Positions 23,566 to 32,173 of a DNA stretch of 64,000 nucleotides are shown here, one piece after another. The number at the start of each line of letters is the position of its first letter. Positions within the stretch are counted from its first letter, which is position 1. Position numbers and translations under genes: made by a program. A model generated the notes under the pieces. It was not told the origin of the DNA and did no database searches. It saw nothing but the letters and a program-made list of their open reading frames with translations. The DNA comes from Lentzea sp033794685 (GTDB lineage Bacteria; Actinomycetota; Actinomycetes; Mycobacteriales; Pseudonocardiaceae), in the NCBI GenBank assembly GCA_033794685.1, contig JARAYZ010000001.1; one strand, written 5' to 3'.

Positions 23566-23593
23566 ACGCCCCAGCAAGATCTTGCTGGGGCGT
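23566..23593. terminator. Terminator after the MerR gene
   Basis: A perfect 28-bp palindrome (ACGCCCCAGCAAGA/TCTTGCTGGGGCGT) followed by CTTTCGTT; it serves MerR and, in reverse, the ddaH-like gene. Confidence 0.85.
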
Positions 23594-23642
23594 CTTTCGT
23601 TCCAGACGACGTGGCGGCAGAACGGGACTGCGTGGGCGAGGT

Positions 23643-24545
23643 CTAACCGCGCAGTTCCATCGTGCAGCACTTCGGGCCGCCGCCCGACTTGCGCAACTCC
23701 GAGATGTCCACGAACACCGGCTCGAACCCGCGCCGCGCCACCTGCTCGGCGAGGTGGGTGGCCTCGACGGGCATCACGACGTGCTTGCCGTCGGAGACCG
23801 CGTTCAGCCCCAGGCACACGGCATCGGCGTCGTTGGCGATGACGGCGTCCGGGAACAGGCGGCGCAGGACCTGCTGTGAGCCGGGCGAGAACGCCTCCGG
23901 GTAGTAGGCGACCAGAGGGGTGGGTGACTGGTCGTCGAGCATGAACAGCGCCACGTCGAGGTGGTAGAAGCGCGGGTCGACCAGCTGCAGGGACACGACC
24001 GGGACGCCTAGGACTTCCTGGGCCTCGGAATGTGCCCCGGGGTCGGTGCGGAAGCCTGTGCCTGCCAGGAGCAGGGAGCCGGTCCAGGTGAAGTCGCCCT
24101 CGGCCTCGTTCACGGCGGTCGGCATCACCACGGACTTGTAGCCGGCGCCCAGGAACCAGCGGCGGAAGTGGTCTGCCTCTGCTGAGCGCTGGGAGGCGCG
24201 GAAGCGGGAGCCGAGCACGCGGCCGTCGATGACCGTGCCGCTGTTCGCCGAGAAGACCATGTCCGGCAGGCCCACCACGGGCTCGATGACCTCGACGACG
24301 TGGCCCAGGCGTTCGTAAGTCTCGCGGAGCGCTGTCCACTGTTCTACCGCCAGCGTGGTGCTGGTGGGCTGGGTGGGATCCATCCACGGGTTGATGGCGT
24401 ACTCCACCGTGAAGTACGTCGGCGGGCACATCAGGTACCGACGGGTCGTGGGCACGCGCCCAGGAAGGAGATCCTGGTCAGACGCGATGGGTGCGGCGAT
24501 GTCGAGCGTGATCGGCTCGCCGGGCCCGGAGATGGATACGGTCAT
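23643..24545 (-). CDS. Dimethylargininase/amidinotransferase-family protein (DDAH-like)
   Basis: The 300-residue guanidino-group-modifying enzyme starts MTVSISGPGEP and has MCPPTYFTVEYAINPWM, VVGLPDMVFSANSG, EGDFTW (acidic guanidinium site), HLDVALFML (catalytic His) and the C-terminal Cys in GGGPKCCTMEL. It hydrolyses or rearranges an arginine-type guanidinium (DDAH, arginine deiminase or dihydrolase class); which reaction cannot be read from sequence alone. It diverges from an Lrp/AsnC gene, the same arrangement as M. tuberculosis Rv2323c/Rv2324. That places it in arginine catabolism, although rocD/rocE are not adjacent here. Confidence 0.85.
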   Translation of the reverse strand: MTVSISGPGEPITLDIAAPIASDQDLLPGRVPTTRRYLMCPPTYFTVEYAINPWMDPTQPTSTTLAVEQWTALRETYERLGHVVEVIEPVVGLPDMVFSANSGTVIDGRVLGSRFRASQRSAEADHFRRWFLGAGYKSVVMPTAVNEAEGDFTWTGSLLLAGTGFRTDPGAHSEAQEVLGVPVVSLQLVDPRFYHLDVALFMLDDQSPTPLVAYYPEAFSPGSQQVLRRLFPDAVIANDADAVCLGLNAVSDGKHVVMPVEATHLAEQVARRGFEPVFVDISELRKSGGGPKCCTMELRG

Positions 24546-24611
24546 GGATCGAAATGTAAACGGCGGTTAGACCATCGAACAACGCCGCGACATTGCGTTG
24601 ATTAGGGCAGA

Positions 24612-25061
24612 ATGTTGCGTGTGGACAGCATCGACCATCGAATCATTTCGTGCCTCATGGCCAACGCTCGTTCCAGCTACGCGGAGATCGGGAAGGAGGT
24701 GGGGTTGAGCGCCCCTGCGGTGAAGCGGCGGGTGGACAAACTGCTGGACACGGGGGTGTTGCGGGGGTTCACGGCGGTGGTGGACCCGGAGGCGCTCGGG
24801 TGGGGTACCGAGGCGTTCGTGGAGGTGCACTGCAAGGGGAACGTCGCGCCGCACGACATCCAGCATCGGCTCGAGCCGATGGCCGAGGTCAGTGCCGCCT
24901 ACACGGTGTCGGGGGCGGCGGACGCGATCGTGCACCTGCGGGCCGCGGACATCCACCACCTCGAGACCGCGCTGGAACGCCTCAGGGCCGTCGAGATCAT
25001 CGATCGGACCGTGTCGACCGTTGTGCTGTCCCGGCTCCTGGACCGGCCCATCGCGCCCTAG
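24612..25061 (+). CDS. Lrp/AsnC-family transcriptional regulator
   Basis: The 149-residue protein has an N-terminal HTH (DSIDHRIISCLMANARSSYAEIGKEVGLS, then APAVKRRVDKL) and a C-terminal RAM ligand-binding domain (EAFVEVHCKGNV, AYTVSGAADAIVHLR). Lrp/AsnC proteins sense amino acids. It is divergent from the DDAH-like gene with 66 bp between starts and probably regulates it in response to arginine or a product (inference). It is followed after 10 bp by an enoyl-CoA hydratase gene. Confidence 0.92.
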   Translation: MLRVDSIDHRIISCLMANARSSYAEIGKEVGLSAPAVKRRVDKLLDTGVLRGFTAVVDPEALGWGTEAFVEVHCKGNVAPHDIQHRLEPMAEVSAAYTVSGAADAIVHLRAADIHHLETALERLRAVEIIDRTVSTVVLSRLLDRPIAP

Positions 25062-25071
25062 GGTTCGGGCC

Positions 25072-25812
25072 ATGGCTGAGGTTCTGCTGGAGCTCCACGA
25101 CTCCGTCGCCGTGATCACGATCAACGATCCGGAGCGGCGCAACGCACTGACGATCGACCTGTCCAAGGAGCTCGAGGACAAGGTCGGGCAGGCGGAACGA
25201 GAGGCCAACGCGCTGGTCATCACGGGTGCGCCGCCCGCGTTCTGCGCCGGCGCGGACCTCACGCAGCTCGGCAACTCCAAGGACGAGGGGCTCAAGAAGA
25301 TCTACGCGGGGTTCCTCGCGGTGGCGAACGCCACGATCCCGACGATCGCCGCGGTCAACGGTGCGGCGGTCGGCGCGGGGCTCAACCTCGCGCTGGCTGC
25401 GGACGTGCGGATCGCCGGGCCCAGGGCGCGGTTCGACGCGCGGTTCCTGCAGCTCGGCATCCACCCCGGCGGTGGCATGACGTGGATGTTGCAGCGGATC
25501 GCCGGTCCGCAAACAGCCACTGCCATGACGCTGCTGGGCCAGATCCTGGACGCCGACCAGGCCGTCGCGCACGGGCTGGCCTACGCGAAGGCCGAAGATC
25601 CGCTCGCTGCGGCGAAAGAGCTGGCGAGGGCGGCCGCCGAGGCTCCAGCGGAACTCGTCCGGACCATCAAGGCGACGATGCGGGCGACCGATGCAATGCA
25701 CGACCACGCGGAGGCGGTCGAGACGGAACTGCGGCCACAGGTCGCTTCGATCGACACTCCAGAGTTCGCTGCGAGGCTTGCCGCGATGAAGGCTCGGATC
25801 AGCGGGCGGTAA
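25072..25812 (+). CDS. Enoyl-CoA hydratase/isomerase (crotonase family)
   Basis: This crotonase-family protein has 246 residues. NDPERRNALT is near the N terminus, the oxyanion-hole segment PPAFCAGADLTQLG is at ~55-67, and NGAAVGAGLNLALAADVRIA is at ~97-116. LQLGIHPGGGMTW replaces the usual E-x-x-x-G-x-x-P-x-x-G: the first catalytic Glu (E144 equivalent) is Gln-Leu-Gly-Ile-His here, so normal hydration may be impaired and isomerase or hydrolase activity is possible. ATG at 25072 is 10 bp after the Lrp gene. Confidence 0.88.
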   Translation: MAEVLLELHDSVAVITINDPERRNALTIDLSKELEDKVGQAEREANALVITGAPPAFCAGADLTQLGNSKDEGLKKIYAGFLAVANATIPTIAAVNGAAVGAGLNLALAADVRIAGPRARFDARFLQLGIHPGGGMTWMLQRIAGPQTATAMTLLGQILDADQAVAHGLAYAKAEDPLAAAKELARAAAEAPAELVRTIKATMRATDAMHDHAEAVETELRPQVASIDTPEFAARLAAMKARISGR

Positions 25813-25813
25813 G

Positions 25814-25830
25814 TGTTACCTTGGGTAACA
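25814..25830. promoter_or_regulatory. Perfect palindrome upstream of korAB
   Basis: TGTTACC-TTG-GGTAACA lies 1 bp after the enoyl-CoA hydratase stop and ~190 bp before korA. TetR-family operators often look like this. No regulator gene is adjacent, so its binder is unknown; a weak terminator function is possible but the stem is short. Confidence 0.5.
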
Positions 25831-26023
25831 GGTATCGAGGGTGACGTCTGCCGCATTCAGGTATCCGCTGGTGGTGGTGTGCTTACCGTTGAGTTAAGGA
25901 CCCGTTGCGGCAGATGGGACAGTTCGTCTCGCCTGGTGGTACACGGCCCGTCTCGCAGGCGGTCCTGGCGACTACCCTCGTGGTGGGGCACGGCCACCCT
26001 TGGAGAGAGGTATCGGCGTAGGA

Positions 26024-27862
26024 ATGAGCACTGAGACTCGCAAGCTGGATCGCGTTGTGATCCGCTTCGCCGGCGACTCCGGTGACGGCATGCAGCTCAC
26101 CGGAGACCGGTTCACGTCGGAAGCGGCGGCGTTCGGCAACGACCTCGCCACCCAGCCCAACTTCCCCGCCGAGATCCGCGCACCACAGGGCACGCTGCCC
26201 GGTGTCTCGTCGTTCCAGCTGCACTTCGCCGACTACGACATCCTGACGCCCGGCGACCGTCCCGACGTTCTCGTCGCGATGAACCCCGCCGCGCTCAAGG
26301 CGAACGTCGTCGACCTGCCGGACGGCGGCATCCTGATCGTCAACACCGACGAGTTCTCGAAGCGGAACCTGACGAAGGTCGGGTACGACTCGAACCCGCT
26401 GGAAGACGACTCGCTCGAACGGTTCCAGGTCCACAAGGTCGCCATGGCGACGCTGACCATCGGCGCCCTCGAGGAGACCGGCCTCGGCAAGAAGGACGCC
26501 GAACGCGCGAAGAACATGTTCGCGCTCGGCCTGCTGTCCTGGATGTACCACCGGCCGACCGAAGGCACCGAACGGTTCCTGCGCGAGAAGTTCGCGAAGA
26601 AGCCGGACATCGCCGAGGCCAACGTCCTGGCGTTCCGCGCCGGCTTCTACTACGGCGAGACGACCGAGGCCTTCGCCGTCACCTACGAGGTGGCGCCCGC
26701 GAAGCTCAACGTCGGCACGTACCGCCAGATCACCGGCAACACGGCGACGGCGTACGGCATCGTCGCGGCGGCCCAGCTCTCGAAGCTGCCCGTCGTGCTC
26801 GGCACGTACCCGATCACGCCGGCGTCGGACATCCTGCACGAGCTGAGCAAGCACAAGAACTTCGACATCACCACGGTGCAGGCCGAGGACGAGATCGCGG
26901 GCATCGGCATCGCCCTCGGCGCGTCCTACGGCGGCGCGATCGGCGTGACGTCGACGTCCGGTCCCGGTATCGCGCTGAAGTCCGAGACCATCGGCCTCGG
27001 CGTGATGACCGAACTGCCGCTGCTCGTGATCGACGTGCAGCGCGGTGGCCCGTCCACCGGTCTGCCGACGAAGACCGAGCAGGCCGACCTGCTGCAGGCG
27101 ATGTTCGGTCGCAACGGCGAGTCGCCGGTGCCGATCGTGGCGCCGCAGTCCCCCTCGGACTGCTTCGACGCCGTGGTCGACGCGACCAGGATCGCGCTGA
27201 AGTACCGCACGCCGGTGCTCTTCCTGTCCGACGGCGCGATCGCGAACGGCTCCGAGCCGTGGATGATCCCGGACGTCGAGACGCTGCCGGACCTCACGGT
27301 CGAGTTCGCGACGGACCCGGAGAACTTCCAGCCGTACTCGCGCGACCCGGAGACGCTCGCGCGTCCGTGGGCCGTGCCCGGCACTCCTGGCCTGCAGCAC
27401 CGCATCGGCGGCCTGGAGAAGCAGGACATCACCGGCAACATCTCGTACGACCCGGAGAACCACGACAAGATGGTTCGCCTGCGCCAGGCCAAGATCGACG
27501 GCATCGAGGTGCCGGACGTCGTGGTCGAGGACCCGAGCGGCGAGGCCAAGGTCCTCGTCGTGGGCTGGGGTTCGTCCTACGGCCCGATCGGCGCGGCGGC
27601 ACGCAGGGTCCGCAAGCTCGGCCTCCCGGTCGCGCACGCGCACCTGCGGCACCTCAACCCGTTCCCCAAGAACCTGGGTGACGTGCTGAAGTCGTACGAG
27701 AAGGTCATCGTGCCGGAAATGAACCTGGGGCAGCTGGCGTTGCTGCTGAGGGCGAAGTACCTGGTGGACGCTGTGTCGTACACCAAGGTGCAGGGCCTTC
27801 CCTTCAAGGCCGAAGAGCTTCAGGACGTGCTCGCTGACGTGATCAAGGGGGTGTCGGCGTGA
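26024..27862 (+). CDS. korA: 2-oxoacid:ferredoxin oxidoreductase subunit alpha (gamma-alpha fusion)
   Basis: The 612-residue protein starts MSTETRKLDRV after GGAGAGAGG. An N-terminal gamma domain (RFAGDSGDGMQLTGDRF) is fused to the alpha pyrimidine-binding domain (GTYPITPASDILHEL, TSTSGPGIALKSE, VQRGGPSTGLPTKTEQ) and a C-terminal transketolase-like domain. With KorB it oxidatively decarboxylates 2-oxoglutarate (or another 2-oxoacid) with CoA, reducing ferredoxin, as an O2-tolerant alternative to 2-oxoglutarate dehydrogenase in mycobacteria. The two genes overlap by GTGA. The 2-oxoglutarate preference is inferred from the mycobacterial homologue. Confidence 0.93.
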   Translation: MSTETRKLDRVVIRFAGDSGDGMQLTGDRFTSEAAAFGNDLATQPNFPAEIRAPQGTLPGVSSFQLHFADYDILTPGDRPDVLVAMNPAALKANVVDLPDGGILIVNTDEFSKRNLTKVGYDSNPLEDDSLERFQVHKVAMATLTIGALEETGLGKKDAERAKNMFALGLLSWMYHRPTEGTERFLREKFAKKPDIAEANVLAFRAGFYYGETTEAFAVTYEVAPAKLNVGTYRQITGNTATAYGIVAAAQLSKLPVVLGTYPITPASDILHELSKHKNFDITTVQAEDEIAGIGIALGASYGGAIGVTSTSGPGIALKSETIGLGVMTELPLLVIDVQRGGPSTGLPTKTEQADLLQAMFGRNGESPVPIVAPQSPSDCFDAVVDATRIALKYRTPVLFLSDGAIANGSEPWMIPDVETLPDLTVEFATDPENFQPYSRDPETLARPWAVPGTPGLQHRIGGLEKQDITGNISYDPENHDKMVRLRQAKIDGIEVPDVVVEDPSGEAKVLVVGWGSSYGPIGAAARRVRKLGLPVAHAHLRHLNPFPKNLGDVLKSYEKVIVPEMNLGQLALLLRAKYLVDAVSYTKVQGLPFKAEELQDVLADVIKGVSA

Positions 27863-28908
27863 CCGCTATCGACATCGGACTCCCCGGCTTGACCGGGGTT
27901 CCCACGACCGACGAGAAGCAGTCGGCCAGGGACTACAAGTCGGACCAGGAAGTCCGCTGGTGCCCCGGCTGCGGTGACTACATCGTGCTCAACGCCGTGC
28001 AGTCGTTCCTGCCGACGCTGGGCCTCAAGCGCGAGAACATCGTGTTCGTCTCGGGCATCGGGTGTTCGTCCCGCTTCCCGTACTACATGAACACGTACGG
28101 CATGCACTCCATCCACGGCCGTGCGCCGGCCATCGCCACAGGTCTCGCCGTGGCACGGCCGGACCTGAGCGTGTGGGTGGTGACCGGTGACGGCGACGCG
28201 CTGTCCATCGGCGGCAACCACCTGATCCACACGTTGCGGCGCAACGTGAACCTCAAGATCCTGCTGTTCAACAACAGGATCTACGGCCTCACCAAGGGCC
28301 AGTACTCGCCGACGTCGGAACCGGGCAAGGTCACCAAGTCGACGCCGATCGGCTCGGTCGACCACCCGTTCAACCCGGTGTCGCTGGCACTGGGCGCGGA
28401 GGCCTCGTTCGTCGGTCGCGCGATGGACTCGGACAAGGCCGGGCTGACCTCGGTGCTGCGCCAGGCCGCGGAACACCGCGGTTCGGCACTCGTGGAGATC
28501 TACCAGAACTGCCCGATCTTCAACGACGGTGCGTTCGACGTGCTGAAGGACCCGGACGAGGCAGAGCGGCGGATCATCCACGTCGTCGACGGCGAGCCGA
28601 TCCGGTTCGGCCGTGAGGGCGAGTACTGCGTGGTGCGCGAGGGCTTCGGGCTCGCGGTCGCGAAGTCCGCGGACGTGGACGCCGGCGAGATCGTCGTGCA
28701 CGACGCGTCGGACCTGAACCTGTCGTTCGCGCTCTCGCGGCTCTCGACGCAGGACCTCACGCACACCGTCACGGGCGTTTTCCGGCGTGCGGACCGCACG
28801 ACGTACGACGACGGCGTGCGCGCGCAGGTCAACGAGGCCAAGGCCTCGAAGGCAGCGAACCTGAGCAAGCTGTTGCACGGCAAGGACACCTGGACCGTGG
28901 TGGGCTAA
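27859..28908 (+). CDS. korB: 2-oxoacid:ferredoxin oxidoreductase subunit beta
   Basis: The 349-residue thiamine-diphosphate subunit has VRWCPGCGDYIVLNAV (CxxC for the [4Fe-4S]) and SGIGCSSRFPYYMNTYGMHSIHGR. VTGDGDALSIGGNHLIH is the GDG-x(n)-N TPP/Mg motif, and further cysteines follow near IYQNCPIF. It carries one [4Fe-4S] cluster and donates to an external ferredoxin. It starts at GTG overlapping korA. A very strong terminator follows at 28918-28963. Confidence 0.93.
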   Translation: MTAIDIGLPGLTGVPTTDEKQSARDYKSDQEVRWCPGCGDYIVLNAVQSFLPTLGLKRENIVFVSGIGCSSRFPYYMNTYGMHSIHGRAPAIATGLAVARPDLSVWVVTGDGDALSIGGNHLIHTLRRNVNLKILLFNNRIYGLTKGQYSPTSEPGKVTKSTPIGSVDHPFNPVSLALGAEASFVGRAMDSDKAGLTSVLRQAAEHRGSALVEIYQNCPIFNDGAFDVLKDPDEAERRIIHVVDGEPIRFGREGEYCVVREGFGLAVAKSADVDAGEIVVHDASDLNLSFALSRLSTQDLTHTVTGVFRRADRTTYDDGVRAQVNEAKASKAANLSKLLHGKDTWTVVG

Positions 28909-28917
28909 AGACCCGGG

Positions 28918-28963
28918 ACACGAAGAAGGCCCCCACCGAACGCGGTGGGGGCCTTCTTCGTGT
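28918..28963. terminator. Terminator after korB
   Basis: A 20-bp perfect stem (CACGAAGAAGGCCCCCACCG paired to its complement) with AACG loop; it serves both korB and the converging sunset-like gene. Confidence 0.93.
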
Positions 28964-28971
28964 GCGATCGA

Positions 28972-31101
28972 TCAGGGTGCCGGGCGGAAGCCCGCCTTCT
29001 CCGCGTCGGCCTCGGTGCGGAACCACACGTCGGCACGCGTGTCACCGAAGTTCGCGGAGCCCTCGGAGTAGTAACGACGGCCGGTCAGCGTGGCCTTCAC
29101 CGAGAAGTCCTCGGCCGGCGCGTGGCCGTCCGACTTCGGCAGCACCGAGCCGGGACCGAACGGCGAACGCGGGTTGAAGCCCTCCGGCTGCTGGAACCGC
29201 GCCGAGGACGGTGCGGCCGCGGGCGTGCCGTTCGGGCGGCCACCGGTGGACGGCGAGAAGCCGACCGGGCGTGGACGCTGCGGGAGCGCTGCGGCCGCCG
29301 CGGGCTGGGGCTCCTGCTTCGGGGACTCGAACGCCGAGAACGCCGGGAAGCTCTGCTGGCGCTGCGCTGTCGTGCGACGGGCCTCGCGGATCGGCAGGCC
29401 CGCCTCGGTCTGCCGCGGCGGCAGGTCGACGGGTTCGGGCTCGGGCTCCGGAGGGGCGGCGAGCAGGGGCTCGTCGCTCGGCACGAACTTCGGCACGAAC
29501 GGCTGGTCGTTGCTCGTGTCCGGCAGCGTGCGGGTCTGCCCGAGGGCGGGCAACGGCTCGTCGGCCTCCAGCAGCGGCTCGAACAACGAGCGCCGCGTGT
29601 CCGCCACAGGCGCGGCAGGGGCAGCGGGAGCAGCGAGGGGGACCTCGATCCCGTGGGAGAAGGCAGCGCCGACGGTACGTGGCGTGCGCTCCGGCGTCTC
29701 CTCGGTCTCGACCCTCGGCTCGAACGCCGAGAACGGCGCGGGCGGCGGTGCACCGGGAGCCGTGAACGGCTGGGAGAACATCCCGGTGTACTCGGGCTCG
29801 ACGAACTCCTCGTAGACCTGTTCGGGCTCGTAGGCCTGTTCAGGCTCGTAGGTCTGCTCGGCTTCCGCCTGCGCGGGCTGAGGTTCGACCTCGGGCTCCG
29901 CGAACAGCTCAGGCTCTTCGGCCAGCGTCGACTCGAAGACCCCGTTGCGCACGCTCGGCGCGTCCAGGTCGACCGGTTCGACGATCGGCTCGATCAGCCC
30001 GGTCTGCTCGGCCGGGGACTCCGGCTCCACCTCGGACGACGGCGCGGTGAACCCGTCGAGCTGACCGGAGATCTCGTCACGCAGGCCGGGGTACTCACCG
30101 GTGAGGTCGTTGTCCGGCCAGCTGCTCTCCTCGACGGCGATGAACGTCGTCTGCTCGGAGCGCGTGCCGGTGGGCTCGTCCTCCTGCTCGGCGGCCTCGT
30201 CGAGGTAGGTCTCCGGCTCGTCCTGCGACCAGACCTCACGCGGCTGGTAGATGAAGTCGTCGGCCTGCTCGTCGACCTCGGGGCCCGCGGTCGGCACGCG
30301 CGCCGGCGCACCGGGCTCGGCGACCGGTTCGACCGTGGGCACGTACGACGTCTGCTCGGCCGGGAGCTCCGGCTCGTCGTCGAAGTCCGCGGCCTCCAGG
30401 CCGGAGTTCGACAGGACCGTCGTCTGCTCGGCCGGGCTCTCCGGAGGGACCTCGCCGGGGCCGAGACGCTCGAACAGCGAACGCGGGCGGTCGTCCTCGG
30501 CGTCGGCCAGTGCCTTCTGCTCGGCCAGCTGCTCCTCGAAGCGGCGCTGGGCCTCCTCGGGCTCGAGGTACTGGCGAACCGGCGCGGCCGGCTCCTCCTC
30601 CACCTCGGGCTGGGCCTCGAACGTCGTCGTCTCGAACGACGACTGCTCGTGCTGAGCCTGGTCGTACGGCTCCTGCTCGTCCTGGAGCTGGCCGTACGAC
30701 GACTGCTCGTACCGGGCGGGCTCGGGCTCCTCCACGACGGGAGGCGGCACCGGCACGACCGGGAGCGGCGGCGGCACGGGGGCCGGCGCGGGCTCACCGA
30801 AGTACGCGGGCGGCTCGACGTACGGCGCGGGTGCCGGCGGCAGCGCCGGAACGGGCGTGGGCGGCGTCAGCACCTCGTCGCTCAGCGACCGCGGTGGCGC
30901 GGCGTCCCACTCGTCCACCTCGAACTCGGCGGCGACAGCCGTCGCCCCGACCGGCGCGGCGGAACGACGCGCGTCGAGAAGTTGATCATCCAGGTCGGCG
31001 ATCTGCTTTCGCGCGGGGCGCACCATCACCAACCAGGTGAGCAGCACTCCCGCAACGAAGGACAGCAGGCTCCACAGCCAGACCTGCCCGAAGATGTTCA
31101 C
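28972..31101 (-). CDS. Membrane-anchored Pro/Glu-rich protein with C-terminal sunset-like domain
   Basis: The product has 709 residues from the GTG at 31101. Residues ~5-28 are one membrane helix (VWLWSLLSFVAGVLLTWLVMV) with a basic stop (RPARK). Residues ~60-655 are acidic, Pro/Glu-rich and probably disordered. The last ~45 residues (VKATLTGRRYYSEGSA then DVWFRTEADAEKAGFRPA) resemble the small 'sunset' domain seen in actinobacterial ArfC and some ribosomal-protein fusions. The disordered part contains repeated short motifs: EQT at 225-227, 249-251, 316-318, 365-367 and 415-417; RSLFE at 207 and 504; FSAFE at 458 and 588; and tandem YEPEQ near 418-430. It is monocistronic, converging on korB. 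Function unknown; a scaffold in the cell envelope is inferred. Confidence 0.82.
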   Translation of the reverse strand: MNIFGQVWLWSLLSFVAGVLLTWLVMVRPARKQIADLDDQLLDARRSAAPVGATAVAAEFEVDEWDAAPPRSLSDEVLTPPTPVPALPPAPAPYVEPPAYFGEPAPAPVPPPLPVVPVPPPVVEEPEPARYEQSSYGQLQDEQEPYDQAQHEQSSFETTTFEAQPEVEEEPAAPVRQYLEPEEAQRRFEEQLAEQKALADAEDDRPRSLFERLGPGEVPPESPAEQTTVLSNSGLEAADFDDEPELPAEQTSYVPTVEPVAEPGAPARVPTAGPEVDEQADDFIYQPREVWSQDEPETYLDEAAEQEDEPTGTRSEQTTFIAVEESSWPDNDLTGEYPGLRDEISGQLDGFTAPSSEVEPESPAEQTGLIEPIVEPVDLDAPSVRNGVFESTLAEEPELFAEPEVEPQPAQAEAEQTYEPEQAYEPEQVYEEFVEPEYTGMFSQPFTAPGAPPPAPFSAFEPRVETEETPERTPRTVGAAFSHGIEVPLAAPAAPAAPVADTRRSLFEPLLEADEPLPALGQTRTLPDTSNDQPFVPKFVPSDEPLLAAPPEPEPEPVDLPPRQTEAGLPIREARRTTAQRQQSFPAFSAFESPKQEPQPAAAAALPQRPRPVGFSPSTGGRPNGTPAAAPSSARFQQPEGFNPRSPFGPGSVLPKSDGHAPAEDFSVKATLTGRRYYSEGSANFGDTRADVWFRTEADAEKAGFRPAP
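29810..29862 (-). repeat. In-frame 18-bp tandem repeat (YEPEQ x)
   Basis: About three copies of an 18-nt unit (TCGTAG.CCTGTTC.GGC on the plus strand) encode Tyr-Glu-Pro-Glu-Gln-X inside the sunset-like protein. Copies differ at third positions, so the repeat is not recent. Confidence 0.8.
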
Positions 31102-31246
31102 GGGTAAGCCCCTTCTACGACCACACTCCGACCCCACTCACTCGGAAGGGTGAGCATGGCCAAACTACAGTGCCTTTGATGATGCTCCGTCACTACGCCG
31201 TTCAGCGCAAATAACGGGTGGAAAGCCCAGCGTAGAGTGGGATTTT

Positions 31247-32170
31247 GTGCCCCCTCTGACAACCTCGGCCATCACTTCGCCAGAAGTTCACACCCAGAGG
31301 CGAGGGATCACCTACGGCGCACTCGCCTACGTCCTTTGGGGCTTGTTCCCGGCGTACTGGCCACTCCTCGTACCCGCCCAGCCGATCGAGGTGCTGGCGC
31401 ACCGGATCGTCTGGTCGTTCGTCACGCTCGCAATCGTCGTCATGATCCTCCGACGATGGCGACCTTTCCTCGAACTATCCGGAAAAGGCTGGCTGATCGT
31501 TACCGCAGCGGCCGTCTTGATCACGGTCAACTGGGGCACCTACATCTACGCGGTGAACAGCCACCACGTGGTCGAGTCGGCGCTCGGCTACTTCATCACG
31601 CCACTGGTGAGCGTGGCGCTCGGGATGATCTTCCTGAAGGAACGCGTGCGGCTGCCGCAGACCGTAGCGATCGCCGTGGTCGTCGTCGCTGTGATCGTGC
31701 TCACCGTCGACTACGGCAGGCTGCCGATCATCTCGCTGGTCCTCGGCTTCTCGTTCGGCGTCTACGGCCTGCTCAAGAAGAAGGTGCCGCTGGACTCCAT
31801 CACCAGCCTCACCGCCGAGAGCGCCGTGATCGTCCCGTTCGCCGCGATCTACCTGTTCGTGCTCGGCAGTGCGAACACGTTCACCACCGAGGGCACCGGT
31901 CACACGTTGCTGATCCTGAGCACCGGCATCGTCACGGCGATCCCGCTGGTGCTCTTCGGGGCCGGCGCGCAACGGATCCCGCTGATCACGATGGGCATGC
32001 TGCAGTACCTCGCTCCGGTGCTGCAGTTCGCCTGGGGCGTGTTCGTGGTGCACGAACCGATGCCGGCCAGCAGGTGGATCGGGTTCGCCCTGGTCTGGCT
32101 GGCCCTGGCGATCTTCACGGTCGACGCGCTCAGGTCCCGGCGCAAGCAGCAGCTCGCGCCGGTCGGCTGA
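31247..32170 (+). CDS. rarD: EamA-family transporter RarD
   Basis: The 307-residue integral membrane protein has ten predicted helices in two EamA repeats. RarD hallmarks are GALAYVLWGLFPAYW at the first helix, EVLAHRIVWSFV, and NWGTYIYAVNSHHVVESALGYFITPL in the centre. Its transported substrate is unknown. It starts at GTG only 8 bp after a TAGAGT -10 hexamer (31233-31238), so it is probably leaderless. It converges tail-to-tail on the polyprenyl synthase gene with 3 bp between stops. Confidence 0.93.
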   Translation: MPPLTTSAITSPEVHTQRRGITYGALAYVLWGLFPAYWPLLVPAQPIEVLAHRIVWSFVTLAIVVMILRRWRPFLELSGKGWLIVTAAAVLITVNWGTYIYAVNSHHVVESALGYFITPLVSVALGMIFLKERVRLPQTVAIAVVVVAVIVLTVDYGRLPIISLVLGFSFGVYGLLKKKVPLDSITSLTAESAVIVPFAAIYLFVLGSANTFTTEGTGHTLLILSTGIVTAIPLVLFGAGAQRIPLITMGMLQYLAPVLQFAWGVFVVHEPMPASRWIGFALVWLALAIFTVDALRSRRKQQLAPVG

Positions 32171-32173
32171 AAC

